From assembly GCA_910579785.1 (NCBI GenBank), contig CAJTVJ010000001.1, positions 1 through 64,000 on the forward strand: a stretch of DNA of 64,000 bases, written 5' to 3'. This document shows, piece after piece, positions 34,901-42,684 of this stretch. The translations under genes were made by a program, and so were the position numbers. The notes beneath the pieces were generated by a model. That model was not told the DNA's origin. It saw nothing but the letters and a program-made list of their open reading frames with translations, and made no database searches. Numbering within the stretch: position 1 is the first letter of the stretch; each line of letters opens with the position of its first letter. The DNA comes from an uncultured Christensenella sp. (lineage in GTDB: Bacteria; Bacillota; Clostridia; Christensenellales; UBA3700).

Positions 34901-35104
34901 TCTGCCGGCACGGCAAGCAAGTCTGCGCCTGCAAAGCAAGCTAAGACAACGGCAGCAAAGACGCCTGCAAAGACATCGACGACGGGCAAAACTTCTGCGT
35001 CTAAGACAAGCGCGGCTTCGACAGCAAAGAAGACAACGACGGCAAAGACCGCAGCTAAACCTGCCGCTAAGTCGACGGCGTCTAAGACGACTAAGAAGAA
35101 ATAA
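31970..35104 (+). CDS. Secreted transglutaminase-domain protein with membrane anchor and lysine/alanine-rich tail
   Basis: The 1044-residue protein starts after GGAGGT with a signal peptide (about 1-30). A transglutaminase/protease-like domain carries the triad C240 (SVCEGYAKS), H277 (PHMWNYV) and D292 (YAVDVTYN). Extracellular beta-rich domains follow to about residue 900, then a membrane segment (about 902-925) and a cytoplasmic tail of about 110 residues made almost only of Ala, Lys, Thr and Ser, resembling histone H1-like tails. Surface processing or cross-linking is likely. The tail could bind nucleic acid or the membrane face, which is inference. Confidence 0.82.
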   Translation: MKSLTKRMGVLATVMAIAIVMLVGSCFAFGESAAADTGADDTYKYFSKQIEIDPIADRFYKAFETLANNGEFKKGKLQYDLIANGVTTEDEVKAYVNGADGNRLAKSFGKGRDAFYMDHPDLFYVELFSISITAGKQGDKYVAYLDSSRVLNTYKGASINSEALVNEAIQKYESALAQIVNSANNVSGVKEKIEYVNKYIGEHNKYGFGTVVEGDKNVDTPKAEFIHTSYGAVVNNESVCEGYAKSFKAVMDRLGIPCVCVAGYASANKDNENLQPHMWNYVQVEGMWYAVDVTYNSASSQNPWILVGGEKMFETHLEDGVVSSSGNELRYPALKPYDYGIDSDENGMTIVGSYNDTDNQGKTLDITISYDNKGALKLQEEGKYLAYCYGTRDGGSEIKWTQWVNIAAARNAIMEMGGPASQLFEITDTETVMKGLGTSVEYIKFALIKRAPDKVGDYFTGDKLVSYDTTKLKDKDFWFKPTASYRNEGFGSYDPAPGAAGVYPSNAGDLPVDRTYDIRIVYNTTLELDAGVTADQVTLDFFCTRGNETAKEYAKVENFKWDGDKTITFTFTPSRMYIHNTAGYYFTPVGLVGAKSKKVPDPVRYSFKGKSVVCSKVFNDGRLYMNVFGAPNLLDNSDVSVTDFKDENGNYYAASQRSQLMLVATKPNSQQEQKMDEVLKNETGVKQEEIMSSATYEINLQICGVVQKVPNGSYMQVAFGFPEGYSPDDAGTTFKIYHYKHDDKGNITGVEEIPVIVTEYGLIARVESFSPFTIVQLKNSSAAVQESKTANIYAYVNGETGGTITAAGKSGISQVSDKITYDITPDKDYAVAYVRLNGKVINPEYYKNGKLTLKRSDVESSNTLEVSFKSKEFIDDYAKKGVSISYGTQSEFTPGGKSGNVAGIVIGCCVAVVAVVAVALTVWFVLKKKKEQEVAAAVAAAPRASRSMPTATKQTKAVKDSTSSVGASKPTAKPAAKSAGTASKSAPAKQAKTTAAKTPAKTSTTGKTSASKTSAASTAKKTTTAKTAAKPAAKSTASKTTKKK

Positions 35105-35124
35105 TACGATCTTTAAATAAGGCG

Positions 35125-35158
35125 GACCGATAGAGAGATTTATCGGTCTGTTTTTATT
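35125..35158 (+). terminator. Terminator of the transglutaminase-domain gene
   Basis: Arms GACCGATA (35125-35132) and TATCGGTC (35141-35148) are followed by TGTTTTTATTT. Confidence 0.88.
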
Positions 35159-35263
35159 TGTCGGCGTTAGTACGTATCTTTTAAAGAAGAAATTCGATAA
35201 AATAATATATATTTCGTCAATACTTTGCATAAAGCGACGTTTGATATGCGCTATCGTGTATGT

Positions 35264-37528
35264 ATGAAAGTAAATACAGCATTGAAATATGTCAAAAATT
35301 ATATTATTGCCGCTTTGCTGACGGTATTGTGTCAGCTTGCAAGCGTAGTAAGCGGATACAACGGCTATGCGCTGCCTATGTTGGTGGCGTTGTTTTATTG
35401 TAGATTCAACGTAGGTATTGTCAGCGCATGTTATCTTGCGATATGCCTTATCGCAGACCATTCTCTATTTGGGATATTTTATGCCGTCGCGCCCGTTGTG
35501 ATACTTTTGCTTGCCAAGTGGCTGCATTATCTCTTTGCCAAGCCTATGCGCCTAGGCGCAATGACTTTATATTCCGCATTGAGCGTTTTGCCGCTTGCGA
35601 TGTTGGATTTTAAGGTGACTGTGCAGATAGAATTTGTCGTATATATTCTCTCGCAAGTCGTCGTGTCGCTGTTGTTTTGTATCATATGCTATGCGGTATG
35701 CGTACGCGGAATTGGCAGAAGGCTTAGCATTGACGAAAAAGTGGGCGGATTTGTCTTTTTCGCCATCATCGGCAGCGGTCTTTATGCTTTGAATATATAC
35801 GGTTTTAACCTCTATTATTTAGTCTTGGGCATTGCAATGGTCTATTTATACCGCAATTTCTCTCTTGCGCAAGGCGTTGTGATGATAAGCGCAATCGCGC
35901 TGGGCGGCGGACTTAAAGTCGGCGACATAGACATAGTCGGCGGTATTGTTTTGATATTCCTTACCGCATACGTCTTTGCCGTCAACAGATGGATAGCCGC
36001 CGTCGCAGGCGTGATGATGAATATAATATGCGGATTGTATTTTCAAGTTTTCAAGGGAGTATATTGGCTTTGCCTTTTAGGCTTTTGCATAGGCGTGCTC
36101 ATTGCGACAATACCTAGTGATAAAATTATGGCAAAACTTCCGTCGTTTAAGTTGCAAGACGGCAGACTTAGCGCAAAAGAGTTTGTCAACACAGCCAAAA
36201 AGGATATGGCAGGCAGGATAAATACCGTGTCGGGAGTATTCGGCGAGATGTCGCAGGTATATGCGCAAAACGTGATGACATACGTTCCGCCTATGCAGGC
36301 TGCGCCTACGCTTGCGCAAGACGTACTTATAAAGACTTGCGGCAGTTGTATCAACAGAGAATATTGCCAGAAGATGATGGGAATGGAGCTTTCGCAGGCT
36401 ATCGAGGGAATAGTGCGCACCGCGCTCACTTCGGGCAAAGTGACGATAGAGGATCTGCCCACAGTCATATCGTCAAAGTGTATTCAGCTGCCTTCTCTTC
36501 TTGCCGCATGCAATCAGACCGCGCTGTCTTATGACGTAAAGTATAATTCGGGCAGGGAGTTGCAGGTAGATCAAAATCTTATCGCCTCCCAGCTCATGGG
36601 AGTGAGCGAGTTTTTGGCGGAGCTTGGAGATGAGATAAAGAGCGCAGTCAATATCGACGATAGACTTGACGAAAGAATTATCGAAGAGATGGGATACAAT
36701 AATATCGTTTGCAGCGACGTAATGTCGGTCGTGCGCAACGGCAACCATACCGTATCTATCATAGTGCGCGAAAAGGACAGAAACAAAAAGTCGCTTGCGC
36801 AGGTGCTCTGCAAACTCACCAACTGCAATATGGTTGTCAAGGAGGAGAAGAAGACGCTTGACGGCAGATATTGCATGAGCTTTGTCAATATGCCAAAGTA
36901 TTCTGTATCCTATGCGATTGCAGGGTGTACGAAGCCCGATTCGCCTGCTTCGGGCGATACATATACCGTGACCAAACTCAAACACGATAAAGTACTTATC
37001 GCGCTTTGCGACGGTATGGGCAGCGGCACTGAGGCGAGGGAGGGAAGCCAGAGAGCGTTGAATATGGTAAGTTCGTATTACAGAGCGGGATTTGACAGCG
37101 TCAATTCCTTAAAGCTCGTCAACAGGTTGCTTGCCGTCATATCCAAGGACAGTTTCAACGCACTTGATATGTGCGTCGTCGACCTAGAACTCGGCACGGC
37201 TGACTTTATCAAACAAGGCGGCGTGCAGAGCATAATAAAGAGATTGGACGGCATACAGGTCGTGGACAGCAATACGCTGCCTCTGGGTATCGTCGAGGAA
37301 GCTATTCCGCAAGTGAGACGGCAAATGCTGTCAGTCGGTGAAATGGTCGTGATGTTCACCGACGGCATAATGGATACGCTGACGCTTAGCGGAATAAAAC
37401 ATATAGTCGACACCTTATCTACTCTCAATCCTCAGCAGATATGCGATGAGATAATCAATCAAGCCAAGGCTTTGGGTCTCAAAGACGATTCAAGCGTAGT
37501 AGTTTTCAGATTGACAAACGCCGTTTAA
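35264..37528 (+). CDS. spoIIE: Stage II sporulation protein E (membrane PP2C phosphatase)
   Basis: About 754 residues. The first 290 form a bundle of membrane segments. A central regulatory region (about 300-540) follows, with cysteines CGSCINREYC. The C-terminal PP2C/SpoIIE phosphatase domain has LCDGMGSGTEAREGS and VVMFTDGIMDTL, which carry the metal-binding aspartates. SpoIIE dephosphorylates SpoIIAA to free sigma F in the forespore, so the organism is a likely spore former. No clear ribosome site marks the start; ATG 35264 and ATG 35246 are both possible. The gene is the last host gene before the tail module. Confidence 0.93.
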   Translation: MKVNTALKYVKNYIIAALLTVLCQLASVVSGYNGYALPMLVALFYCRFNVGIVSACYLAICLIADHSLFGIFYAVAPVVILLLAKWLHYLFAKPMRLGAMTLYSALSVLPLAMLDFKVTVQIEFVVYILSQVVVSLLFCIICYAVCVRGIGRRLSIDEKVGGFVFFAIIGSGLYALNIYGFNLYYLVLGIAMVYLYRNFSLAQGVVMISAIALGGGLKVGDIDIVGGIVLIFLTAYVFAVNRWIAAVAGVMMNIICGLYFQVFKGVYWLCLLGFCIGVLIATIPSDKIMAKLPSFKLQDGRLSAKEFVNTAKKDMAGRINTVSGVFGEMSQVYAQNVMTYVPPMQAAPTLAQDVLIKTCGSCINREYCQKMMGMELSQAIEGIVRTALTSGKVTIEDLPTVISSKCIQLPSLLAACNQTALSYDVKYNSGRELQVDQNLIASQLMGVSEFLAELGDEIKSAVNIDDRLDERIIEEMGYNNIVCSDVMSVVRNGNHTVSIIVREKDRNKKSLAQVLCKLTNCNMVVKEEKKTLDGRYCMSFVNMPKYSVSYAIAGCTKPDSPASGDTYTVTKLKHDKVLIALCDGMGSGTEAREGSQRALNMVSSYYRAGFDSVNSLKLVNRLLAVISKDSFNALDMCVVDLELGTADFIKQGGVQSIIKRLDGIQVVDSNTLPLGIVEEAIPQVRRQMLSVGEMVVMFTDGIMDTLTLSGIKHIVDTLSTLNPQQICDEIINQAKALGLKDDSSVVVFRLTNAV

Positions 37529-37691
37529 ATAAAACGGTTTATAAACATAAGGCAGTGCCAAATAGAATATATTTTGCACAAAACTTTTAACATTTTGTAA
37601 AAGTACAAGTATATTTGACGAAATACCAAGTAAACTTGACTGACAACTGAGGAATATCATAGTAGAATAAAGACAACAAGGAGAGAGTAAA

Positions 37692-37757
37692 TTGCAAGAA
37701 TATAAAAAAGTTGCAATACTCGCAGACAACACAGTCTCTGGTACAAGCCGATGTTGA
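37692..37757 (+). CDS. Possible 21-residue peptide
   Basis: A TTG start at 37692 sits a good distance after AAGGAGAG (37678-37685) and opens a frame of 21 codons (MQEYKKVAILADNTVSGTSR plus C) ending in TGA inside the second hairpin. The strong ribosome site argues for translation. The short length and the overlapping hairpins argue for an RNA function. I do not recognise the peptide. Confidence 0.35.
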   Translation: MQEYKKVAILADNTVSGTSRC

Positions 37758-37781
37758 CTTAGGACATCAACTGTCGGCTGG

Positions 37782-37813
37782 TCGCGCCGTTGAAAACAAC
37801 GGCGCGATTTTTT
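37782..37813 (+). terminator. Strong GC-rich terminator
   Basis: Perfect arms TCGCGCCGTTG (37782-37792) and CAACGGCGCGA (37797-37807) close an AAAA loop and are followed by TTTTTTATT. It lies about 250 bases after spoIIE and may serve that gene or the small unit at 37692. Confidence 0.9.
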
Positions 37814-37872
37814 ATTGTGCGTTGCATTTTACAGTATAATTCAGCTTTTATACTTTTAATACTTATATATTT

Positions 37873-38541
37873 TCACTTTACGTCGCTTTGGAAAGCAACG
37901 GCTTTGCCAAGAATACGTATTTGGTCAAGTTCATCACCGACATATATAAATGGTTCATACTTGGGATTGGCAGGCTGTAAGAGTAATTTTTGTTTATCAG
38001 GGTAGTAATAGACTCGCTTCAAAGTTGCTTCGTCGCCAATAAGCACAACTGCGACTTCTCCGTTGTCGACAGCCTCCTGTTTGCGGACGTAGACTATATC
38101 GCCGTCATGTATACGCGCGTCTATCATACTGTCACCTTGTGCTCTAAGACAAAAGTCAGCTTTTATATTTGTTCCAAGCACTATATATGACTCCTTGTCT
38201 TCTTCTGCATATATTGGTTGACCGCATGCCACGGAGCCAAGAAATGGAATTTTTTGAGTCGTTATGGGTAATATATTGTCATATTTATATAAGTCAATGT
38301 CGTCTTGTACCATTGATTTGTTTTTATTTATCATTATTACTTTGCCGTTGCTCAATCCGTCTGCGCTTATATTTAAGGCATTACATAATTTAATAATATT
38401 GGCAATGCTTGCGTTTTGCAGACCTCTTTTAAAAATACTATCCAACGTAGAATAAGGCAAATCGGCTTTTCTTGCAAAATCAGATTTGCTTGCATAATTT
38501 TTGAGCATTAGATCCATTACCTGTCTTTCAAGTTCTCCCAT
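37873..38541 (-). CDS. S24-family (CI/LexA-like) phage repressor
   Basis: The 222-residue repressor has an N-terminal XRE helix-turn-helix (about 15-65) and a C-terminal S24 peptidase/dimerisation domain with catalytic S138 (AQGDSMID) and K175 (EATLKRVY). The cleavage segment SVACGQPI lies near 103-110. Such repressors cleave themselves when RecA is activated by DNA damage, so the tail operon is probably SOS-induced. GAGGTG precedes the ATG. It faces the Cro-like gene across three operator copies. Confidence 0.93.
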   Translation of the reverse strand: MGELERQVMDLMLKNYASKSDFARKADLPYSTLDSIFKRGLQNASIANIIKLCNALNISADGLSNGKVIMINKNKSMVQDDIDLYKYDNILPITTQKIPFLGSVACGQPIYAEEDKESYIVLGTNIKADFCLRAQGDSMIDARIHDGDIVYVRKQEAVDNGEVAVVLIGDEATLKRVYYYPDKQKLLLQPANPKYEPFIYVGDELDQIRILGKAVAFQSDVK

Positions 38542-38570
38542 ATTGCACCTCTATTTGTGTTATCGATATA

Positions 38571-38599
38571 AGTATAACATCCTGATATCGAAAAATCAA
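38571..38599 (-). promoter_or_regulatory. Repressor promoter
   Basis: On the minus strand, TTGATT (complement of 38594-38599) and TATACT (complement of 38571-38576) are 17 bases apart, 30 bases before the repressor ATG. Confidence 0.65.
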
Positions 38600-38618
38600 G
38601 AATTGAAATAAAAAATTT

Positions 38619-38694
38619 ATGAAAATTCGTGAAAAAGTTGTTGACAATCACGAAAATTCGTATTATGATATATGTGTAAACAACGAAAATTCGT
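38619..38694 (+). promoter_or_regulatory. Cro-side promoter with three repressor operators
   Basis: A near-palindromic 12-base motif ACGAAAATTCGT occurs at 38650-38661 and 38683-38694, and with one change (ATGAAAATTCGT) at 38619-38630, spaced 31 and 33 bases. The middle copy lies between TTGACA (38641-38646) and TATGAT (38664-38669), which are 17 bases apart, so its occupation would block the rightward promoter. This is the layout of a lambda-like immunity switch. Confidence 0.85.
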
Positions 38695-38710
38695 GAAAGG
38701 AGACGGAAAT

Positions 38711-38905
38711 ATGTACGTAAATCTTGAATTAGAGTTATTTCGACAAGACATGACGGTGCATAAGTTAGCAAAATTGTTATGTCTTAGAGAAACTGCTTTA
38801 TATGATAAGCTTAACGGAAAAGACGAATTTAAGTTTTCAGAAGCAGTGAAAATAAAACGGATATTAAATACAGATGTAGATATTGAAGTACTTTTTAGCG
38901 CCTAA
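38711..38905 (+). CDS. Cro-like small DNA-binding protein
   Basis: The 64-residue protein starts at ATG 38711 after AAAGGAGA. Its MTVHKLAKLLCLRETALYDK segment (about 17-36) reads as a helix-turn-helix in which the recognition helix follows LCLRET. It is first in the rightward operon, directly after the operator array, the standard place of Cro. It probably competes with the repressor for the ACGAAAATTCGT sites. Confidence 0.8.
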   Translation: MYVNLELELFRQDMTVHKLAKLLCLRETALYDKLNGKDEFKFSEAVKIKRILNTDVDIEVLFSA

Positions 38906-39023
38906 TTTCGATTTGTCGTGTGCGGCAAATAAAAGGATATAAAAAGAGTACGCGGACAAGCATTGTGTTGGTAACAAATGCTTAAAAAAGTAAAAAGTTT
39001 ATCGCAAAGTTAAAGGCGGTAAA

Positions 39024-39173
39024 ATGGGCGAGCGGTGTAATGACGTGCAGCTTGCGAATATGTGGGAATACGGCGAGAAATCGCCTCGCAAAGGCTTTAT
39101 ATCTGACTTTTGTCGCAATAGAGCCGCCAATATATGCAACAATAAAAAAACTGTCAAAAACGGAGGTAATTAA
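39024..39173 (+). CDS. Small cysteine-containing protein, unknown function
   Basis: ATG 39024 follows AAAGGCGG and opens 49 codons ending two bases before the tail tube ATG. The protein (starting MGERCNDVQLANMWEYGEKS) is basic and has three cysteines. Its last codons contain the GGAGGT site of the next gene, which suggests coupled translation. I do not recognise it. Confidence 0.45.
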   Translation: MGERCNDVQLANMWEYGEKSPRKGFISDFCRNRAANICNNKKTVKNGGN

Positions 39174-39175
39174 AA

Positions 39176-39835
39176 ATGACGGAAACAACAAAACCAATTC
39201 ACGTTCGCTTTAATATTCAAAATTTAAAGTGGGCATTATTAGAAAACGGCAAATATGGCGCGCCACAAAAATATGGTACGTCAAAAAAAATCGAAATTGA
39301 AGCAGATGCAAGTGTCAAGAAGATATACGGCGACGGGAAACGCATAGCATCAATTATGAACGATAAAGGCAAGACGGCAAAGTGGACGACCAACAACGTA
39401 AGCGATGCTTTTGAAATCGCTATGGGACGTAAAATACGCATCAAACAGGGTGTTGCAAGTATAAAGCAACAAGAAATAAAGACATTTGCGTTTTATTTTG
39501 AGACGAGTGGACTTGACGAAGATAATAAAATGCCGCTTGCCAAAACTTGGGTATTCGGCGCTACGTCGACAGTTGCTCCGTCAGAGGCTTATGAACAAAC
39601 TACGGACGAAGTCAACGAGACGCAATATGAGACCGTAATCGAGATAGCAGGAGTTGAACTTAAAAATCAAGACGGCAGCATTTATAGGAACGAAAGAACC
39701 GGACAAGAAGTGCGAGTATGGGAGTTGAGTTCTTTCCCCGACTGTGACGGATATGAAACATTTGGCAACGAGGTTCCTACGCCGACGTTTGAAGAGGTTG
39801 GCGGCGATATGTCGGAGGGTAGTGGCAATGCTTAA
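39176..39835 (+). CDS. Phage major tail (tube) protein
   Basis: The 219-residue protein has the length, beta-rich character and gene position of major tail proteins of siphoviruses: GGAGGT start, immediately before the frameshifting tail chaperone and tape measure. Segments such as KKIEIEADASVKKIYGDGKR and the long central beta region match the tube fold of the phi13/TP901 type as I remember it, but the assignment leans on synteny. It overlaps the next gene by eight bases. Confidence 0.7.
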   Translation: MTETTKPIHVRFNIQNLKWALLENGKYGAPQKYGTSKKIEIEADASVKKIYGDGKRIASIMNDKGKTAKWTTNNVSDAFEIAMGRKIRIKQGVASIKQQEIKTFAFYFETSGLDEDNKMPLAKTWVFGATSTVAPSEAYEQTTDEVNETQYETVIEIAGVELKNQDGSIYRNERTGQEVRVWELSSFPDCDGYETFGNEVPTPTFEEVGGDMSEGSGNA

Positions 39836-40217
39836 AACAACTTTACCTATTCAGAGCAAAAAACTCGACAGTGAGAATAATCTTAAAATAATAAAAGAAG
39901 ATATTACAGTCGATATTGATACTTCGATTTTCGCCGAGCAAAGGTGGGAGACGAATTTTCCTGCAAACGCTACTAGGGAAACATTATTTGCATACATAGA
40001 GCGAATTGATAAGGAAAAGTTGATAGATACGGCGCACATATTAACCAATCTTAAAGCATTATTTTGCTTTTTGGAATCCGATGCGATATCAGATTTCAAA
40101 TCCTTCTGTCAACTCTTTGATCTTGCCGACGAGGAGTATCTAAAACAACTTATCGACAAAATCAAGTATGTTTTCAATATTGTACTAAATAGTAGTGCGG
40201 CTAAATCAAAAAACTAA
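39828..40217 (+). CDS. Tail assembly chaperone, short form (G-like)
   Basis: The 129-residue protein starts at ATG 39828 after GGAGGG, inside the end of the tail tube gene. It is acidic and helical, as expected for the G component that holds the tape measure protein before tube assembly. It ends ...AAKSKN-stop, with the slippery heptamer directly before the stop. Most ribosomes would make this form. Confidence 0.75.
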   Translation: MLKTTLPIQSKKLDSENNLKIIKEDITVDIDTSIFAEQRWETNFPANATRETLFAYIERIDKEKLIDTAHILTNLKALFCFLESDAISDFKSFCQLFDLADEEYLKQLIDKIKYVFNIVLNSSAAKSKN

Positions 40218-40534
40218 TAGAGCGCAGTCAAGAATTATTTAAGTTGTATTCCAGGATTTGTCCGCAAAGCAAACGTAATAATTCTATGACTGTGCAACCT
40301 AGAATAATAACATTGTTGCAAAAATGCGTTGAACACAAAATACAAGATTGTTTGATTCAACGCCTGCACTTCAACGACTTGTACATGTTGCTCTTGTCCA
40401 TAGATATTGCAAATATTAAGCAATTTATAAAGCGAGAGAGGCAATCTAAAACGCGGAGTTCAAATACTGAAGTGCGAGAAATATCAGGTGCGGCAGCCGT
40501 CAAATTTTTAAAGGGAGGTGGTAAGGTTGAATAA
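39828..40534 (+). CDS. Tail assembly chaperone, frameshifted long form (GT-like)
   Basis: A -1 shift at A-AAA-AAC (40208-40214) joins the short form to an open frame that reads KKLIERSQELFKLYSRICPQ and continues to the stop at 40532-40534. This adds about 106 residues to give roughly 235. The downstream frame has no good start of its own and its end overlaps the tape measure start. In tailed phages this GT fusion, made at a few percent of G, recruits the tube protein to the tape measure. Confidence 0.75.
40208..40214 (+). promoter_or_regulatory. Programmed -1 frameshift slippery site
   Basis: A AAA AAC lies in the X-XXY-YYZ register of the chaperone frame (codons TCA AAA AAC TAA), with the zero-frame stop immediately after it. 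Slippage by -1 enters a long open frame. Confidence 0.8.
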
Positions 40535-42683
40535 TAACATAAATGGCGAAACCGTTGAGGTTAGCGCAAATATAAATGACTTTAACAAAGTAATAAACGA
40601 GGCGAAAGCCAACGCAAAATCTGCCACGAAAGATCTTGCCACCTTACAAAAAAGTTTGCAACTTGATTTTAACGATGAGAAGTTTGCCAAAGCGCAGAAG
40701 GTGGCTCAAAAGGCGATAGACGAGACTGCAAAAGCTGCGGAGACGTTGCAAGAAAAAATGCAATATCTTGAACGGTGCGGAAATATCGACACTGATGAAT
40801 ACAAGAAAGCGCAACGGGATATTAACGAAGTTGAACTCAAATCGGCAGCATTGCAAAAACAACTAGAACAAATAAATAAAATCAGCTTTGACCGTTTGTC
40901 TCAACAAGTTACAAGCGTTGGAAACGATATTCAAAAGATAGGAAATGCAATTACACCGTTTTCAGCGCTTGCGACCAAGGCTGTCACTGAGCTTGGCAAA
41001 ATGGGCGTTAAGGCAGCAAGCACAGGCGCAGAGTTAAACGACTTGTCTCTAAGTCTTGGAATATCTGCCGAAAAAGTACAGGAGTATCGTTATGTTACGG
41101 CGCAAGCCGGAGTTGAATGGAGCATATTTGAGAAAGCAATTATCAATGCGCGCTCAGCAATGCTTGACTTGTCGACGGGAACAATAAGCACTGCATCGCA
41201 AGCGTTGCAGTCGCTCGGACTCAACGTCGCTAACTTTGAAAGCAAAGAAGCAATGTTTGACGGCATCATCGACGCTTTATCGAAAATGCAAGACAAAACG
41301 TTGCAGGCGGCATACGCTAATGAGATTTTTGGCGACGAAGTCGCAAATCAGATGTTGCCGTATCTCAATGCAGGTGTTGACGCTATAAGCCAATTTAAGA
41401 CGGAATTTGGATATATAGGAGCGCTATCTAACGAACAAGTTGCCGCTCTTGCCGATTTGGACAATACGATACGCCTACTTAAAGAAGCGTTTAAAAATGT
41501 TACAACACAAATCGGTGCGTCGTTTAGTCCGCTTATAAAAAATGTTGCTGACAGCATACAAAATCAATTAATGCCGCGATTGCAACAACTTGCGAATTGG
41601 TTTAACAGTCTGAGTTTAGGTCAACAAAAAGTTGCTTTGACGTCATTGATCGTTGTAGCAGCGCTTGCGCCGCTCACGTTAGGCATAGGAAAACTCGTGA
41701 CGGCAGTTGGAAGCATAATCAATGTTTTGCCTAAATTAGGCGAGGCAATGAGTACGTTGGCAGCGCATCCGATTATTTTGATAATAGCAGCAGTGGCGGC
41801 GGTTTTGTTACTTTTGTATACTCAGTGCGAATCATTTAGAGAAAGTATCAATAACCTCGTAAGTCTTATAGGCTCGGCATTGCAGCCAATTTTAGAAGTG
41901 GTGATGCAACTGCTAAAAGGGGTCATGGATGCAATTTCGCCTATAATTGAAATGATAGGACAGTTGCTTTCTGTTGTTGTTAATCTAATAAACGGCGCAT
42001 TGCAAATGGTTGTTGAAATTATCACAGATATATTCAATGCAATATCGCCGTTGATCGACATTATTATGACGATGTTAAATATAGTGCTAACTCCGCTTAA
42101 ATCCATGCTATCCATTCTATTGGCTATATTGCAACCAATTTTAAGCGTAGCGTTGATACCGTTGCAACTTGCGTTAAAGCAACTGCAAATACCGTTGCAA
42201 ATGATAGGACAGTTGCTGTCCTGGCTTGCTCCATTATTTGGTGCATTCGCCAAAATAGTGCAGGGGGCTTTCGGTATTGTGCTTGATGTGATCAATACCG
42301 TACTTGGAGCAGTGGAGGAGGCTATAAATTGGTGTATCTCAAAAATCAACAAACTTATTGACGGAATAAATAAGTCTATGGGTTGGCTTGGCGTAAATAT
42401 CAGTCGTATTCAAGATGTGTCGCTAAACATCAATACGTCTTTTAATATCGACGACAAAAATTTGGAGATCGATTCAACGCCGCCTATGCCGTCTTTTGAA
42501 AACGGCGACATAATCTATGGGCAGATCGGCGCAAGCGGCACGACAGGCGATATATACAATAACGATTACAGTACGACAAACAAAACTCAAAACATTACGG
42601 TAGTCATAGAAAACCATGCGTCGGAAGTAGACGTAGACGATCTTGTAAATCAAATAAATATTAAACTTGCGGAGGCAATGTGA
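40527..42683 (+). CDS. Phage tape measure protein
   Basis: About 718 residues from TTG 40527, after GGGAGGTGG. The N-terminal third is coiled-coil (about 10-125). The middle and C-terminal parts are hydrophobic helices (about 370-430 membrane-like, then repeating LQPILxV / ISPIIEMI patterns to about 600). This is the character of a tape measure, which sets tail length and is ejected with the DNA. At about 0.15 nm per residue it would give a tail of roughly 105-110 nm. No lysozyme or peptidase domain was seen. Confidence 0.88.
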   Translation: MNNNINGETVEVSANINDFNKVINEAKANAKSATKDLATLQKSLQLDFNDEKFAKAQKVAQKAIDETAKAAETLQEKMQYLERCGNIDTDEYKKAQRDINEVELKSAALQKQLEQINKISFDRLSQQVTSVGNDIQKIGNAITPFSALATKAVTELGKMGVKAASTGAELNDLSLSLGISAEKVQEYRYVTAQAGVEWSIFEKAIINARSAMLDLSTGTISTASQALQSLGLNVANFESKEAMFDGIIDALSKMQDKTLQAAYANEIFGDEVANQMLPYLNAGVDAISQFKTEFGYIGALSNEQVAALADLDNTIRLLKEAFKNVTTQIGASFSPLIKNVADSIQNQLMPRLQQLANWFNSLSLGQQKVALTSLIVVAALAPLTLGIGKLVTAVGSIINVLPKLGEAMSTLAAHPIILIIAAVAAVLLLLYTQCESFRESINNLVSLIGSALQPILEVVMQLLKGVMDAISPIIEMIGQLLSVVVNLINGALQMVVEIITDIFNAISPLIDIIMTMLNIVLTPLKSMLSILLAILQPILSVALIPLQLALKQLQIPLQMIGQLLSWLAPLFGAFAKIVQGAFGIVLDVINTVLGAVEEAINWCISKINKLIDGINKSMGWLGVNISRIQDVSLNINTSFNIDDKNLEIDSTPPMPSFENGDIIYGQIGASGTTGDIYNNDYSTTNKTQNITVVIENHASEVDVDDLVNQINIKLAEAM

Positions 42684-42684
42684 T

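Larger units (their letters stand above)
37636..37813 (+). ncRNA. Candidate small structured RNA or leader between spoIIE and the tail module
   Basis: A weak promoter (TTGACT 37636-37641, CATAGT 37658-37663, 16-base spacer) precedes three hairpins: ATTGCAA 37691-37697 with TTGCAAT 37711-37717; AGCCGA plus GTTGA (37746-37757) with TCAAC plus TCGGCT (37767-37779); and a strong terminator (37782-37813). Nothing is transcribed onward from it, because the next gene faces the other way. It is either a small RNA or a peptide gene (see 37692-37757). Confidence 0.45.
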
